Source of the DNA: Sodalis ligni
GTDB lineage: Bacteria > Pseudomonadota > Gammaproteobacteria > Enterobacterales > Enterobacteriaceae
Reading direction: 5' to 3'
Length of the DNA: 64,000 bases
Assembly: GCF_016865525.2 (NCBI RefSeq)
Contig: NZ_CP075169.1
Span: forward strand, 3,286,337-3,350,336
In this document: positions 52,439 to 62,478 of the stretch, piece after piece
Numbering within the stretch: the stretch's first letter is position 1
Layout: every line of letters starts with the position of its first letter
Notes under the pieces: model-generated
Seen by the model: the letters and a program-made list of their open reading frames with translations, nothing else
Databases searched by the model: none
What the model was told of the DNA's origin: nothing
Program-made: the position numbers and the translations under genes

Positions 52439-53632
52439 AAAATACGCTCTCTGGGTCCGATTCAGACCCGGTACAGTTGGCCGGTGAACCGTCCCAGGGA
52501 CCGGGCAGCCGTCACGGGGCGGCGTATTCCGCCGGTGATCCGCCCCAGGCGTCGGGCAGCCATCGCGGGACGGCGGACAACGGTCATCACGGAGAACAGC
52601 AGCGTCCGTCAACGGACGGTCCGTCACCCGCCGGCCTGCGGGAATTCCTGGCGAAACTGCTGGGGGGCGGCTGGATCTGCCTGCTGCTGATTGCCCTGAT
52701 TGCGCTGTTCTGGCTGCTGCGTCCGGCGCAGTTCGGCTCAGCCTACAATCTGTCGCAAATCGCCATCAATGCCGCCATCCTGCTGGTGCTCTCGGTAGGC
52801 CAGACTTTCGTCATCATTGCGGCGGGCATTGATTTATCGGTGGGGGCGGGGCTGGGCTTTTCCTCGGTCATCTCTGCCCAGACCATGCTCTATCTCACCG
52901 GAGGCGCAGGCACTACCTTCGGCACCACCGACGCGGGCTGGGGCATTATCGCCCTCGGCACGCTGGTATCGCTGCTGGCCGGCGCCCTGTGGGGCGCGCT
53001 GAACGGCTTTCTGATCGCGGTGGCCCGCATTCCGGCCCTGATTGTCACCCTCGGCACTTTCGGCATGGCATTAGGCCTGGCGCAAATCATCAGCGGCGGC
53101 GTGGATGTCCGGGCCATTCCCGAACGGCTGGTGGACGTTATCGGCAGCGGCGATATCGCCGGCATACCGATGCTGGTGGTCATCGCCGTCCTGGTGACCT
53201 TAGCGGCGGCGGCGGTACTGCATCTTACCCGCTTCGGACTGCATGTCTTCGCCACCGGATCCAATATGGAGGCGGTCCGCCGCGCCGGGGTCAATGTGCG
53301 CAGGCGGCTCGTCGGGATTTACATGATTTCCGGCGCGCTGGCGGGCATGGCCGCCGTCATGTCCAATGCCCGCTTTTCCACCACCACCATCGGCGGCCAC
53401 GCCATGGACAATCTCTCTACCATATCGGCGGTGGTATTGGGGAACCAGTCTGTTCGGCGGCATCGGCAGCGTGGCCGGCACGGTAATCGGCGTGTTTATC
53501 CCGATTATTCTCCTGAACGGTTTTGTCATTCTCGGCATACCGCCCTTTTGGCAAACCGTCGCCATGGGCGCGGTATTGATTCTGGCTGTGTGGATCGACC
53601 AACTGAAACGTCGGGCGAGAGAACGCGGTTAA
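52435..53632 (+). pseudogene. Sugar ABC transporter permease (RbsC/FrcC family), frameshifted near the end
   Basis: The membrane part starts near residue 70 and has the family's IAAGIDLSVGAGLGFSSV and STTTIGGHAMDNLSTISAVV motifs. At the G run 53439-53442 the frame shifts; the correct continuation (GTSLFGGIGSVAGTVIGV) runs in another frame to TAA 53632. Uncorrected, translation reads on into the binding-protein gene and would fuse the two. Most likely two G are missing from the run (or one is extra), since the family has GGTSL here. The first 70 residues are an unusual Gly/Ser/His/Pro-rich cytoplasmic extension with an internal repeat (SQGPGSRHG and PQASGSHRG). Confidence 0.82.
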
Positions 53633-53655
53633 CTTTTGACCTTAACGGAGTATAT

Positions 53656-54606
53656 ATGATGCGTAAAACAGTTCTGTCGACTCTGATCTGCACCCTGGCC
53701 ATGGGACTCGCCCTGCCGGCCGCCGCCAAGCCCGCGGGCAGCGTCGCGCTGGTATTGGGGGTAAAGGGCAGCCCCTTTTACCAGGCGCTGCAATGCGGCG
53801 CCCAGGAAAAGGCCAAACAGGCCGGCCTCTCGTTAACCGTCTTCGCGCCGGATCAATTCGCCGCCGACAGCCAAATCCCGGTGGTTAACGCCGTCACCGC
53901 CACACAGCCGGCGGTAGCGGCCATCGTACCCACCGATATGCAGGCGCTGGCGGCGCCCATGAAGCAGTTGGCCGCTCGGGGCGCCAAGGTGCTCACCGTC
54001 GATCAGACCCTGCACGATACCTCGTTCCTGGCGACCCAGATTATCACCGATAATGAACAAGGCGGCAAAATGGCGGCGCAAGCCATGAACCGTCTGCTGA
54101 ACGGCGAAGGCAAAGTCCTGGTGATTACCCAGCCCCCCGGTTCGGCGGCGCAGGATGCCCGTGAACGGGGCTTCGCCGAACAGATCAAGGCCTATCCCGG
54201 CATAACCTATCTCGGCCCGCAGTACCAAAGCGACGACCCGCAGAAAGCGGCGGAAATCGTCACCTCCGCCCTGTCGGCCCATCCGGATTTGGCCGGGGTT
54301 TTCTCCACCAACGATCAGGGGGCCATCGGCGCCATCACCGGCCTGCGCCAGGCCGGCGCGGTGAAACGCGTCAGGCTGGTGGCCTATGATGCCGCCACGG
54401 CGGAGGTGAATGCCCTGAAAAACGGCACTATCGACGTGCTGATCGCGCAAAACCCGAAACAGGAAGGGGAAGCGGTGGTGGATATCGCCCTCCAGCTGCT
54501 GGCGGGCAAGACGGTGGCGAAAACGACATTGACCGATATTGTCGCCATCGCCGCTAACGAGCCGGAGAAAGCGGATCGCTACGAATACAAGGCGGATTGT
54601 CTTTAA
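53656..54606 (+). CDS. Sugar ABC transporter periplasmic binding protein
   Basis: A 316-residue type 1 solute-binding protein. Signal peptide: MMRKTVLSTLICTLAMGLAL then PAAAKP, with cleavage after AAA. Fold motifs are VLGVKGSPFYQALQCGAQ, VAAIVPTDMQALAAPMK, ITDNEQGGKMAAQAM and AGVFSTNDQGAIGAITG. CGGAG sits 5 bases ahead of ATG 53656 (8 ahead of the second ATG). Last gene of the operon; its ligand is the unknown substrate of the PfkB and SgcQ-type enzymes. Confidence 0.9.
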   Translation: MMRKTVLSTLICTLAMGLALPAAAKPAGSVALVLGVKGSPFYQALQCGAQEKAKQAGLSLTVFAPDQFAADSQIPVVNAVTATQPAVAAIVPTDMQALAAPMKQLAARGAKVLTVDQTLHDTSFLATQIITDNEQGGKMAAQAMNRLLNGEGKVLVITQPPGSAAQDARERGFAEQIKAYPGITYLGPQYQSDDPQKAAEIVTSALSAHPDLAGVFSTNDQGAIGAITGLRQAGAVKRVRLVAYDAATAEVNALKNGTIDVLIAQNPKQEGEAVVDIALQLLAGKTVAKTTLTDIVAIAANEPEKADRYEYKADCL

Positions 54607-54785
54607 GCCGGAGCGCCACATGGCCCGGTAACCCGCGATCACCGGCGCCATAACCGGGCGTGTTATAGGGAGAGCGCGCCGATGTGGTCGAAGCGGGCGT
54701 GGTTTTCCCGCCCGCCGGAGCGCCACATGGCACGCTAGGCCCGCGATCATCGGAGCATGAACCACGCGTGTTAAAGGGAGACCCC
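54607..54785. repeat. About 1.6 copies of the 107-bp intergenic repeat
   Basis: Contains GGTCGAAGCGGGCGTGG, TTTTCCCGCCCGCCGGAGCG and TGTTAAAGGGAGACC in the same order as the array at 12.2 kb. It lies between the convergent binding-protein and yciO genes. Confidence 0.88.
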
Positions 54786-54787
54786 GC

Positions 54788-55407
54788 TCAGAGAAAAGGC
54801 GAAATATCCCCGACGCCTTCCCGCACCACGCGCGGCGTATCATCGGTAAGATCGATAACGGTGGTGGGCTGCTGACCTAAAAAGCCGCCGTGAATCACCA
54901 CATCCACCTGTTTGGACAAATGATCCTTGATGCGCTCCGGATCGGATTCCGCAAAATCGTTACCCGGTAACATCAGGGTGGTGGACATCAAAGGCTCATT
55001 CATGTTTTCCAGCAGGGCCAGGGCAATGGGATTGGACGGCACCCGCAAACCGATGGTTTTACGCTTCTCGTTCATCAACCGCCGCGGGACTTCCTTGGTG
55101 GCCTTCAAAATAAAGGTATATTTGCCCGGAGTATTGTTTTTCATTAATCGGAACGCCTGGTTATCCACATGGGCGTAGGTTGAGAGCTCGGACAGATCGC
55201 GACACATCAGGGTAAAATTATGATCGCTGTCCAGCTTGCGGATCCGGCAAATACGCTCCATGGCATTTTTGTCCTCCAGACGGCAGCCCAGGGCATACCC
55301 CGAATCGGTGGGATAAACGATAACCGCGCCCTTACGCAGCTGATCCACGGTTTGGTTAATCAATCGCGGCTGTGGATTCTCTGGATGAATGGTAAAAACT
55401 GGCTCAT
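54788..55407 (-). CDS. yciO: Sua5/YciO/YrdC-family protein YciO, one base missing after the start
   Basis: A 206-residue homologue of the threonylcarbamoyl-AMP synthase family; the exact role of YciO is debated. Intact motifs are KGAVIVYPTDSGYALGC, the nucleotide-binding KRKTIGLRVPSNPIA and TTVIDLTDD. The natural start is ATG 55407, behind AAGGAG, reading MSQFF; the T run 55394-55398 (minus strand) is one base short, so the present frame differs from the body. Adding one T gives MSQFFTIHPENPQ, the expected N-terminus. The long upstream frame to 55699 is the shadow of rnm. Confidence 0.85.
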
Positions 55408-55463
55408 TAACACTCCTTAGCTCGTCTAGCGGGGATAATCCCCGGCAAACCCTGTTTATCCTT

Positions 55464-56363
55464 TTAAAATAACGACGGCTGGATGGCACTCTGCGTCGGC
55501 CAGTCCCGCCATATCGGCTCGACTCCCCCCGGGAGCCAGAGCTTACGCCCCAATTCAATCCAGGCACAGGGCATATGGAAATCCGACCCCTGAGAACCCA
55601 GCAACTGCCGTTCACGGGCGTACCCGGCCAGTAATATCCTTTCCTGCGGAGACTGTTGGCAAGAAGCAACCTCCATACCGTCGCCGCCCGCGGCCACAAA
55701 ATGATCCAGCAAACGCTTGAGCCATTTGGCGGAAAGCTGATACCGGCCAGGGTGAGCCACCACCGTCTGCCCTCCCGCCTGCCGAACGGCGTCCACGGCC
55801 TCCTCGATAGTACACCACCGCGACGGCGTATAGCCGGGATTCCCTTTCGACAGGTATTTTTTGAACACCGCGGCCAGATTATCGGCCTTGCCGATACTCA
55901 CCAGATAACGGGCAAAGTGTCCGCGGGTAATCACCCCCTCGCCGGCAAACGCCCGGGCCCCCTCCCAGGCGCCGGAAATTCCGGCGTGCTCCAGGCGCTG
56001 GGCAATGATCATGGCCCGCTCCAGGCGTTTTTCCCGCTGGGCCGCCAACAGCGCGGTCATGGCCGGATGGGCGGCGTCCACGCCCAGTCCGACGATATGG
56101 ATTTCATGGTTTTGCCACAGAGTGGAAATTTCCACTCCCGATATCAGCGTCAGCGGCAGGGATTGCCGGATAATAGCCTGACCCGCAGCCGCCACGCCTG
56201 CCAGGGTATCGTGATCGGTAATCGCCAGCACATCCACTCCCATGGCAACCGCACGCTCCACCAGCGCCTCCGGCGCGAGCATACCGTCCGAGGCGGTAGT
56301 ATGGCTGTGCAGGTCATACAGAGTGAGCAACGATGATTTTGCACCCAACGGTTTATCAATCAA
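55464..56363 (-). CDS. rnm: 5'-3' exoribonuclease Rnm (RNase AM, PHP domain)
   Basis: Matures the 5' ends of rRNA and degrades short RNA and 3',5'-nucleotide bisphosphates. About 299 residues of the PHP phosphoesterase fold with the metal ligands in YDLHSHTTASDG, LAITDHDTLAG, VEIST, the HFARYL segment, VVAHPGRY and SQGSDFHMP. The start appears to be TTG at 56363, behind GAAGG and a T run. Upstream of yciO on the same strand with a 56-base gap, the usual pair, and divergent from trpL. Confidence 0.9.
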   Translation of the reverse strand: MIDKPLGAKSSLLTLYDLHSHTTASDGMLAPEALVERAVAMGVDVLAITDHDTLAGVAAAGQAIIRQSLPLTLISGVEISTLWQNHEIHIVGLGVDAAHPAMTALLAAQREKRLERAMIIAQRLEHAGISGAWEGARAFAGEGVITRGHFARYLVSIGKADNLAAVFKKYLSKGNPGYTPSRWCTIEEAVDAVRQAGGQTVVAHPGRYQLSAKWLKRLLDHFVAAGGDGMEVASCQQSPQERILLAGYARERQLLGSQGSDFHMPCAWIELGRKLWLPGGVEPIWRDWPTQSAIQPSLF

Positions 56364-56402
56364 AAAATTACCTTCAAAATAGAGATCCTATAGCTTTAAA
56401 AT

Positions 56403-56442
56403 TGCAGCCAACACAGCCGCAAGACAAAAGATGACGGGTATA
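56403..56442. repeat. Partial copy of the 126-bp palindromic repeat
   Basis: GCAGCCAACACAGCCGCAAG followed by ATGACGGGTATA matches the right arm of the element at 45.7-45.8 kb. It lies between rnm and the trp promoter. Confidence 0.6.
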
Positions 56443-56526
56443 ACGACCATTGCATGTTCCTATCATAGCGTTTATCGCCCATGAATCGAACAGGTAAGAT
56501 TATTTACCGATTTTAAGCAACGGTTG

Positions 56527-56560
56527 TTGACATTTCATTGCTGAACTAGTTTACTAGTAC
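56527..56560 (+). promoter_or_regulatory. trp promoter and TrpR operator
   Basis: The -35 box is TTGACA (56527-56532) and the -10 box TTTACT (56550-56555) at 17-base spacing. The TrpR palindrome GAACTAGTTTACTAGTAC (56543-56560) overlaps the -10 box, differing at two positions from the E. coli operator. Tryptophan-bound TrpR would block RNA polymerase. Confidence 0.93.
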
Positions 56561-56584
56561 ATATTCAATCTAAGCGAGAATCTG

Positions 56585-56635
56585 ATGATGATGTCTAATA
56601 TGTTTATGCTTCGCTGGTGGCGCACCTCCCTGTAG
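56585..56635 (+). CDS. trpL: trp operon leader peptide
   Basis: A 16-residue leader, [16 protein letters not shown], with two adjacent Trp codons (56615-56620) that stall the ribosome when charged tRNA-Trp is scarce. Three consecutive ATG codons could each be the start; GAGA a few bases upstream fits any of them. It is followed by alternative hairpins and the attenuator at 56685-56710. Confidence 0.9.
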   Translation: MMMSNMFMLRWWRTSL

Positions 56636-56684
56636 CGGGCGGTGTAATCATGCGTAGCTGTCATCAGACAGAGCAAGATCCCGA

Positions 56685-56710
56685 AAGCCCGCCCAGAAGC
56701 GGGCTTTTTT
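56685..56710 (+). terminator. trp attenuator
   Basis: A perfect 8-bp stem AAGCCCGC with GCGGGCTT and a 6-base loop, followed by TTTT, 50 bases after the leader stop. The segment GCGGGCGGTG at 56636-56645 can pair with upstream or downstream sequence as the competing anti-terminator. Confidence 0.9.
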
Positions 56711-56736
56711 ATGGGCGAAAAACAGGAAAACGAACA

Positions 56737-58299
56737 ATGCAAACCATGCGACCACCATTGGAACTCTTACAGGCAACGGCCGCCTACCGGGATGATCCCA
56801 CCGCGATGTTCAACCATCTTTGCGGCGCGCGTCCCGCCACCTTACTGCTCGAATCGGCCGAAATCGACAGCAAGCGCAATCTCAAAAGCCTGATGGTACT
56901 GGACAGCGCCATGCGCATCTCCGCCCTGGGCCGGCAGGTGACCATCCAGGCGCTCACCGCCAACGGGGCGGCGCTGCTGCCGCTGCTGGATGCCGCATTG
57001 CCCGCCGAGGTCCTGGTTCGCGCGCATCCCAACGGCCGCGAACTGACATTCCCGGCGGCGGAAAACCACATGGACGAAGACGCCCGCTTGCGCGCCCTGT
57101 CGGTGTTTGATTGCCTGCGCCTGCTGCTGACGCTGGTGCAGGTTCCCGAGGATCGGCCGGAAGCCCTGTTTCTCGGCGGCCTGTTCGCCTACGACCTGGT
57201 GGCGGGTTTTGAATCCCTCCCTGAGGTGCGCCAGGATCAGCGCTGTCCGGATTTCTGTTTTTACCTGGCGGAAACCTTACTTATTCTCGATCACCAGCGC
57301 CAGTCCTGCCAAATCCAGGCCAGCCTGTTTTGTCCCTCCGCCGGCGAGAAACAGCGTCTGCAGGCCCGACTTGAGCAACTGCAGCACCAGCTCCAACAGG
57401 TGCCGGGCCCCATCCCCCATCAAACCATCGACAGCATGACGCTGGAATGCAACCAGAGCGATGAGGAATTTTGCCGGGTGGTGGAGAAAATGCAGCAGGC
57501 GATCCGCGAAGGGGAAATTTTCCAGGTGGTGCCCTCCCGTCGGTTCTCGCTGCCCTGCCCGTCGCCGCTGGCGGCCTACCACACACTAAAAGAGCACAAT
57601 CCCAGTCCTTATATGTTCTTTATGCAGGACGATGAATTCACCGTGTTCGGCGCATCGCCGGAAAGCTCTTTGAAATACGACGCAGCGAACCGGCAAATTG
57701 AAATCTATCCCATCGCCGGTACCCGCCCCCGCGGCCGGAAACCGGACGGTCAGCTTGATGCCGATCTCGACAGCCGCATCGAACTGGAGATGCGGTCCGA
57801 TCATAAAGAGCTGGCGGAACACCTGATGCTGGTGGATCTGGCGCGCAACGACCTGGCGCGGATTTGCGAAGCCGGCAGCCGCTATGTCGCCGATTTGACC
57901 AAAGTGGATCGCTATTCGTTTGTTATGCATCTGGTGTCCCGGGTGGTGGGAACCCTGCGGGGAGACCTGGATGCGCTGCACGCCTACCGCGCCTGCATGA
58001 ATATGGGCACCCTGAGCGGCGCGCCGAAGGTGCGCGCCATGCAGCTTATCGCCGAAGCCGAAGGCACCCGCCGCGGCAGCTACGGCGGCGCTATCGGCTA
58101 TTTCACCGGCCAGGGGGTACTGGATACCTGCATCGTTATCCGCTCCGCCTACGTTGAGGACGGCATAGCCACCGTCCAGGCGGGCGCCGGCGTGGTGCTG
58201 GATTCCGTCCCCCAGGCCGAAGCCGACGAAAGCCGCAATAAAGCCCGCGCCGTGCTGCGCGCCATTGCTACCGCACATCATGCCCGGGAGGTGTTCTGA
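56737..58299 (+). CDS. trpE: Anthranilate synthase component I
   Basis: Converts chorismate to anthranilate with TrpG. The 520-residue protein has the N-terminal feedback site [18 protein letters not shown] (the LLES element that binds tryptophan) and the chorismate-binding domain with [51 protein letters not shown] and [11 protein letters not shown]. Start at 56737 fits the family; the open frame to 56617 includes leader sequence. Overlaps trpG by one base (TGATG), so the subunits are translated together. Confidence 0.97.
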   Translation: MQTMRPPLELLQATAAYRDDPTAMFNHLCGARPATLLLESAEIDSKRNLKSLMVLDSAMRISALGRQVTIQALTANGAALLPLLDAALPAEVLVRAHPNGRELTFPAAENHMDEDARLRALSVFDCLRLLLTLVQVPEDRPEALFLGGLFAYDLVAGFESLPEVRQDQRCPDFCFYLAETLLILDHQRQSCQIQASLFCPSAGEKQRLQARLEQLQHQLQQVPGPIPHQTIDSMTLECNQSDEEFCRVVEKMQQAIREGEIFQVVPSRRFSLPCPSPLAAYHTLKEHNPSPYMFFMQDDEFTVFGASPESSLKYDAANRQIEIYPIAGTRPRGRKPDGQLDADLDSRIELEMRSDHKELAEHLMLVDLARNDLARICEAGSRYVADLTKVDRYSFVMHLVSRVVGTLRGDLDALHAYRACMNMGTLSGAPKVRAMQLIAEAEGTRRGSYGGAIGYFTGQGVLDTCIVIRSAYVEDGIATVQAGAGVVLDSVPQAEADESRNKARAVLRAIATAHHAREVF

Positions 58300-58877
58300 T
58301 GGCCGATATCCTGCTGCTCGATAATATCGATTCCTTCACCTACAATCTGGTGGATCAACTGCGCGCCGCCGGTCACCGGGTCATGGTTTACCGCAACCAG
58401 CTGCCGGCGCAAACCATCATCGAACGGCTGCAACTGATGGAAAATCCTATCCTGGTGCTTTCTCCCGGCCCCGGCGCGCCGGCCAATGCCGGCTGCATGC
58501 CGCAGTTGCTCAAGCAGCTGCGCGGCCAGTTACCCATTATCGGTATCTGCCTCGGCCATCAGGCTATCGTCGAAACCTATGGCGGACACGTGGGACAAGC
58601 GGGAGAGATCCTGCACGGCAAAGCGTCCCTTATCGAACATGATGGCCTGGGCATGTTCGCCGGCATGCCGAACCCGCTGCCGGTGGCCCGCTATCATTCG
58701 CTGGTGGGCAGCGAAATCCCGGCCGGGCTGACGGTCAACGCCCATTTCAACCAAATGGTGATGGCGGTACGCCACGACGCCGATCGCGTCTGCGGATTCC
58801 AGTTCCATCCCGAATCCATTTTAACCACCCAGGGTGCGCGTTTGCTGAACCAGACGCTGGACTGGGCGTTGGCTTAA
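58299..58877 (+). CDS. trpG: Anthranilate synthase component II (glutamine amidotransferase)
   Basis: Supplies ammonia from glutamine to TrpE. The 192-residue class I amidotransferase has the catalytic cysteine in [12 protein letters not shown], histidine and glutamate in [10 protein letters not shown], and the PGPGAP loop. Here it is a separate protein, not fused to TrpD as in E. coli and Salmonella; this split form occurs in Serratia, Yersinia and relatives. Confidence 0.97.
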   Translation: MADILLLDNIDSFTYNLVDQLRAAGHRVMVYRNQLPAQTIIERLQLMENPILVLSPGPGAPANAGCMPQLLKQLRGQLPIIGICLGHQAIVETYGGHVGQAGEILHGKASLIEHDGLGMFAGMPNPLPVARYHSLVGSEIPAGLTVNAHFNQMVMAVRHDADRVCGFQFHPESILTTQGARLLNQTLDWALA

Positions 58878-58893
58878 TTGTAAGGAAACCGCC

Positions 58894-59892
58894 ATGCAAC
58901 AGATTTTTGATAAACTCTTTCGGGCCGAGCGCATCAGCCGTGATGAAAGCCAACGGCTTTTCAGCGCGATTATCCAGGGACAGCTGGAACCCGCACAGCT
59001 GGCGGCGGCGCTGATCAGCATGAAAATACGCGGCGAACATCCCGATGAAATCGCCGGCGCCGCCGGCGCTTTACTGGCGGACGCCATGGCATTTCCCCGG
59101 CCTGACTATCCGTTTGCCGATATCGTCGGCACCGGCGGCGATGGCTCCAACAGCATCAATATCTCCACCGCCAGCGCCTTTGTCGCCGCCGCCTGCGGCG
59201 CCAGGGTGGCCAAACACGGCAATCGCAGCGTCTCCAGCCGCTCGGGTTCGTCGGATTTGCTGGCGGCGTTCGGTATCCGTCTGGATATGCCGGCGGAGCA
59301 ATCCCGCCAGGCTCTGGATGAGCTGGGGGTCTGCTTTTTATACGCGCCGCAATACCACACCGGTTTCCGTTACGCCATGCCGGTCCGCCAGCAACTGAAA
59401 ACCCGCACGCTGTTCAACGTGCTGGGGCCGCTCATCAATCCAGCCCGTCCGCCGCTGGCGCTGATCGGCGTTTACAGCCCCGAACTGGTGCTGCCCATTG
59501 CCGAAACCCTGCGGGTGCTCGGCTATGAACGCGCGGCGGTAGTACACGGCGGCGGTATGGATGAGGTGGCGCTGCACGCACCGACCCAGGTGGCGGAACT
59601 GAACCATGGCGAGATTAGCCGCTATGAACTGACGCCGGAGGATTTCGGCTTGCAAAGCCAGCCGGTGGAAGCGCTGCTGGGCGGCTCGCCGGAAGAAAAC
59701 CGTGACATTCTGGCACGGTTGTTACAAGGTAAAGGCGAGCCGGCCCATGAAGCCGCCGTCGCCGCCAATGTGGCCCTGCTGCTAAAATTATTCGGACGGG
59801 AGGATCTTCGCGAGAATACCCGGCAGGCATTGACGGCGATCCGCAGCGGCGTCGCCTACGAATTGGTAACCGCTTTGGCGGCTAGAGGATAA
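58894..59892 (+). CDS. trpD: Anthranilate phosphoribosyltransferase
   Basis: Transfers phosphoribosyl from PRPP to anthranilate. The 332-residue protein has the PRPP-binding [17 protein letters not shown] loop, [18 protein letters not shown], and the anthranilate-side [10 protein letters not shown] and [12 protein letters not shown] segments. It stands as a free enzyme 16 bases after trpG, with an AAGGAAA site, and is complete. Confidence 0.97.
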   Translation: MQQIFDKLFRAERISRDESQRLFSAIIQGQLEPAQLAAALISMKIRGEHPDEIAGAAGALLADAMAFPRPDYPFADIVGTGGDGSNSINISTASAFVAAACGARVAKHGNRSVSSRSGSSDLLAAFGIRLDMPAEQSRQALDELGVCFLYAPQYHTGFRYAMPVRQQLKTRTLFNVLGPLINPARPPLALIGVYSPELVLPIAETLRVLGYERAAVVHGGGMDEVALHAPTQVAELNHGEISRYELTPEDFGLQSQPVEALLGGSPEENRDILARLLQGKGEPAHEAAVAANVALLLKLFGREDLRENTRQALTAIRSGVAYELVTALAARG

Positions 59893-59895
59893 AAC

Positions 59896-61254
59896 ATGCA
59901 GGATACGGTACTGGCGAAAATCGTCGCCGATAAAAAAATCTGGATCGCAGACCGTAAGCAGCAACAGCCATTATCCGCGTTCCGCGATGAGGTTAAGCCC
60001 AGCAGCCGCAGCTTTTACCATGCTCTGCAAGGCTCGCGGACGGTCTTTATACTGGAATGCAAAAAAGCGTCGCCGTCCAAGGGACTTATCCGGGCCGATT
60101 TCGATCCGGCAGCCATCGCCGGCATCTATAAGCATTACGCGTCGGCTATCTCGGTCCTTACCGACGAGAAGTATTTTCAGGGCAGTTTTGATTTTCTGCG
60201 CCAGATAAGCGACGTGGTGACGCAGCCGGTGTTATGCAAGGATTTTATCATCGATCCTTACCAGATCTACCTGGCCCGCTACCACCAGGCGGATGCTATT
60301 TTGCTGATGCTGTCGGTTCTCGATGACGACAGCTACCGCCAGCTGGCCGCGGTGGCCCACAGCCTGGAGATGGGCGTGCTCACCGAAGCCATCAGCGAAG
60401 AGGAGTGCCGCCGCGCCGTGGCCCTCGGCGCCAAGGTGGTGGGAATCAATAACCGCGACCTGCGGGATTTATCCATCGACCTGAACCGCACCCGCACCCT
60501 GGCGCCGAAACTTCCCGGCGGCATCACGGTTATCAGCGAATCAGGCATTACCTCCTATCGGCATGTCCGGGAGTTGAGCCATTTCGCCAACGGCTTTCTT
60601 ATCGGCAGCGCATTGATGTCCGAACCGGATCTGGACAGCGCCGTGCGCCGGGTGCTGCTGGGTGAAAACAAGGTTTGCGGACTGACCCGGCCCCAGGATG
60701 CCCGGGCGGCCCTGGATGCCGGCGCCCTGTACGGCGGACTGATTTTCGTGGACGCCTCCCCGCGCCGGGTGGATATGGAACGCGCCCGTACCGTGATCGC
60801 CGGCGCGCCGCTGCGGTATGTGGGAGTCTTTCGCGACGCCGATATCGGCGAAGTGGCACAAACCGCTGCCGCGCTGGGACTTTACGCCGTGCAGCTGCAC
60901 GGCAGCGAAGACCAGGATTATATCACCGCCCTGCGCGGCCGCTTGCCCGCCGCCTGCCGGATTTGGAAAGCGCTGGACATGCGGGAGCACTCGCCCGCCA
61001 GGGACTTTACCGGCGTCGATCGCTACCTGCTGGACAATGGCGGCGGCAGCGGCCAGCGGTTCGACTGGTCGTTGCTGGCGGGGCAAACCCTGGACAACGT
61101 CATGCTGGCGGGAGGACTGGCGGCGGATAACTGTGTGGCCGCCGCGCAGCTGGGCTGTGTGGGACTGGATTTCAACTCCGGCGTCGAAAGCGCGCCCGGG
61201 CTAAAGGATCATCATAAACTGGCTACGGTATTTCAGACGCTTCGCGCCTATTAA
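59896..61254 (+). CDS. trpCF: Bifunctional indole-3-glycerol-phosphate synthase / phosphoribosylanthranilate isomerase
   Basis: A 452-residue fusion. The N-terminal TrpC barrel shows ILECKKASPSKGLIRADF, LCKDFIIDPYQIYLAR, VVGINNRDLRDLSID and VISESGITS. The C-terminal TrpF barrel shows KVCGLTRPQDARAALDAGA, FVDASPRRVD, VGVFRDADIGEVAQTA and MLAGGLAADN. The fused form is the enterobacterial norm. It begins 3 bases after the trpD stop. Confidence 0.96.
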   Translation: MQDTVLAKIVADKKIWIADRKQQQPLSAFRDEVKPSSRSFYHALQGSRTVFILECKKASPSKGLIRADFDPAAIAGIYKHYASAISVLTDEKYFQGSFDFLRQISDVVTQPVLCKDFIIDPYQIYLARYHQADAILLMLSVLDDDSYRQLAAVAHSLEMGVLTEAISEEECRRAVALGAKVVGINNRDLRDLSIDLNRTRTLAPKLPGGITVISESGITSYRHVRELSHFANGFLIGSALMSEPDLDSAVRRVLLGENKVCGLTRPQDARAALDAGALYGGLIFVDASPRRVDMERARTVIAGAPLRYVGVFRDADIGEVAQTAAALGLYAVQLHGSEDQDYITALRGRLPAACRIWKALDMREHSPARDFTGVDRYLLDNGGGSGQRFDWSLLAGQTLDNVMLAGGLAADNCVAAAQLGCVGLDFNSGVESAPGLKDHHKLATVFQTLRAY

Positions 61255-61287
61255 TTCCCGGTCCGTATCATTAAGAGACATGAAAGC

Positions 61288-62478
61288 ATGACACTACTTA
61301 ACCCCTATTTTGGCGAATTCGGCGGCATGTACGTACCGCAAATCCTGGTACCGGCCCTCTTGCAGCTGGAAGAAGCCTTTGTCAGCGCCCAAAGCGACCC
61401 GGTATTCCAGGCTGAATTCAACGACCTGCTGACCAATTACGCCGGCCGGCCGACGCCGTTGACCCTGTGCCGCAATCTCACCGCCGGCACCAAAACCAAG
61501 CTCTATCTCAAGCGGGAAGATCTGCTTCACGGCGGCGCCCATAAAACCAACCAGGTGCTGGGCCAGGCGTTGCTGGCCAAACGCATGGGCAAAACCGAAA
61601 TCATCGCCGAAACCGGCGCCGGCCAGCATGGGGTGGCCTCCGCCCTGGCATCGGCGCTGCTGGGCCTGAAATGCCGGGTTTACATGGGCGCCAAGGATAT
61701 CGAGCGTCAGTCGCCGAACGTGTTCCGCATGAGGCTGATGGGCGCGGAAGTGATCCCGGTACACAGCGGCTCCTCCACCCTCAAGGATGCCTGTAACGAG
61801 GCCCTGCGCGACTGGTCCGGCAGCTATGAAAAAGCGCATTATATGCTGGGGACCGCCGCCGGCCCGCATCCTTATCCCACCATCGTGCGTGAATTCCAGC
61901 GCATGATAGGCGAAGAGACCAAGCAGCAAATGCGCGAGCGGGAAAGCTGCCTGCCGGATGCGGTGCTGGCCTGCGTCGGCGGCGGTTCCAACGCCATCGG
62001 CATGTTCGCCGACTTTATTGACGAACCCTCGGTACGCCTAATCGGCGTTGAACCCGGCGGCCTGGGTATCGAAACCGGACAGCACGGCGCCTCCCTCAAG
62101 CACGGCCGGCTGGGCATCTACTTCGGCATGAAATCGCCGATGATGCAGTCGTCCGATGGGCAAATCGAAGAGTCCTACTCCATATCCGCCGGCCTGGATT
62201 TCCCCTCGGTGGGGCCGCAGCACGCCTACCTCAACAGCATCGGCCGGGCGGAATATGTCTCCGTCACCGATGATGAAGCGCTGGAAGCGTTCAAAGAGTT
62301 GTCACGCCATGAAGGGATTATTCCGGCGCTGGAATCGTCCCATGCCCTGGCCCATGCTCTAAAGATGATCAGGGCGGAACCGGAGAAAGAGCAAATTCTG
62401 GTGGTGAACCTTTCCGGGCGCGGCGATAAGGATATTTTTACCGTTCACGATATTTTGAAAGCGCGAGGAGAGATCTAA
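61288..62478 (+). CDS. trpB: Tryptophan synthase beta chain
   Basis: Condenses indole with serine using pyridoxal phosphate. The 396-residue protein has the cofactor lysine in [21 protein letters not shown], the indole-side [12 protein letters not shown] and the phosphate-binding [15 protein letters not shown], all intact. Overlaps trpA by one base (TAATG). Confidence 0.97.
   Translation: MTLLNPYFGEFGGMYVPQILVPALLQLEEAFVSAQSDPVFQAEFNDLLTNYAGRPTPLTLCRNLTAGTKTKLYLKREDLLHGGAHKTNQVLGQALLAKRMGKTEIIAETGAGQHGVASALASALLGLKCRVYMGAKDIERQSPNVFRMRLMGAEVIPVHSGSSTLKDACNEALRDWSGSYEKAHYMLGTAAGPHPYPTIVREFQRMIGEETKQQMRERESCLPDAVLACVGGGSNAIGMFADFIDEPSVRLIGVEPGGLGIETGQHGASLKHGRLGIYFGMKSPMMQSSDGQIEESYSISAGLDFPSVGPQHAYLNSIGRAEYVSVTDDEALEAFKELSRHEGIIPALESSHALAHALKMIRAEPEKEQILVVNLSGRGDKDIFTVHDILKARGEI

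Noticed and set aside
52435..54606. A single permease-binding protein fusion of 723 residues
   Set aside because: The join reads an out-of-frame stretch (53450-53650) between the two genes; the proper permease C-terminus is present in another frame and the binding protein has its own start, ribosome site and signal peptide.
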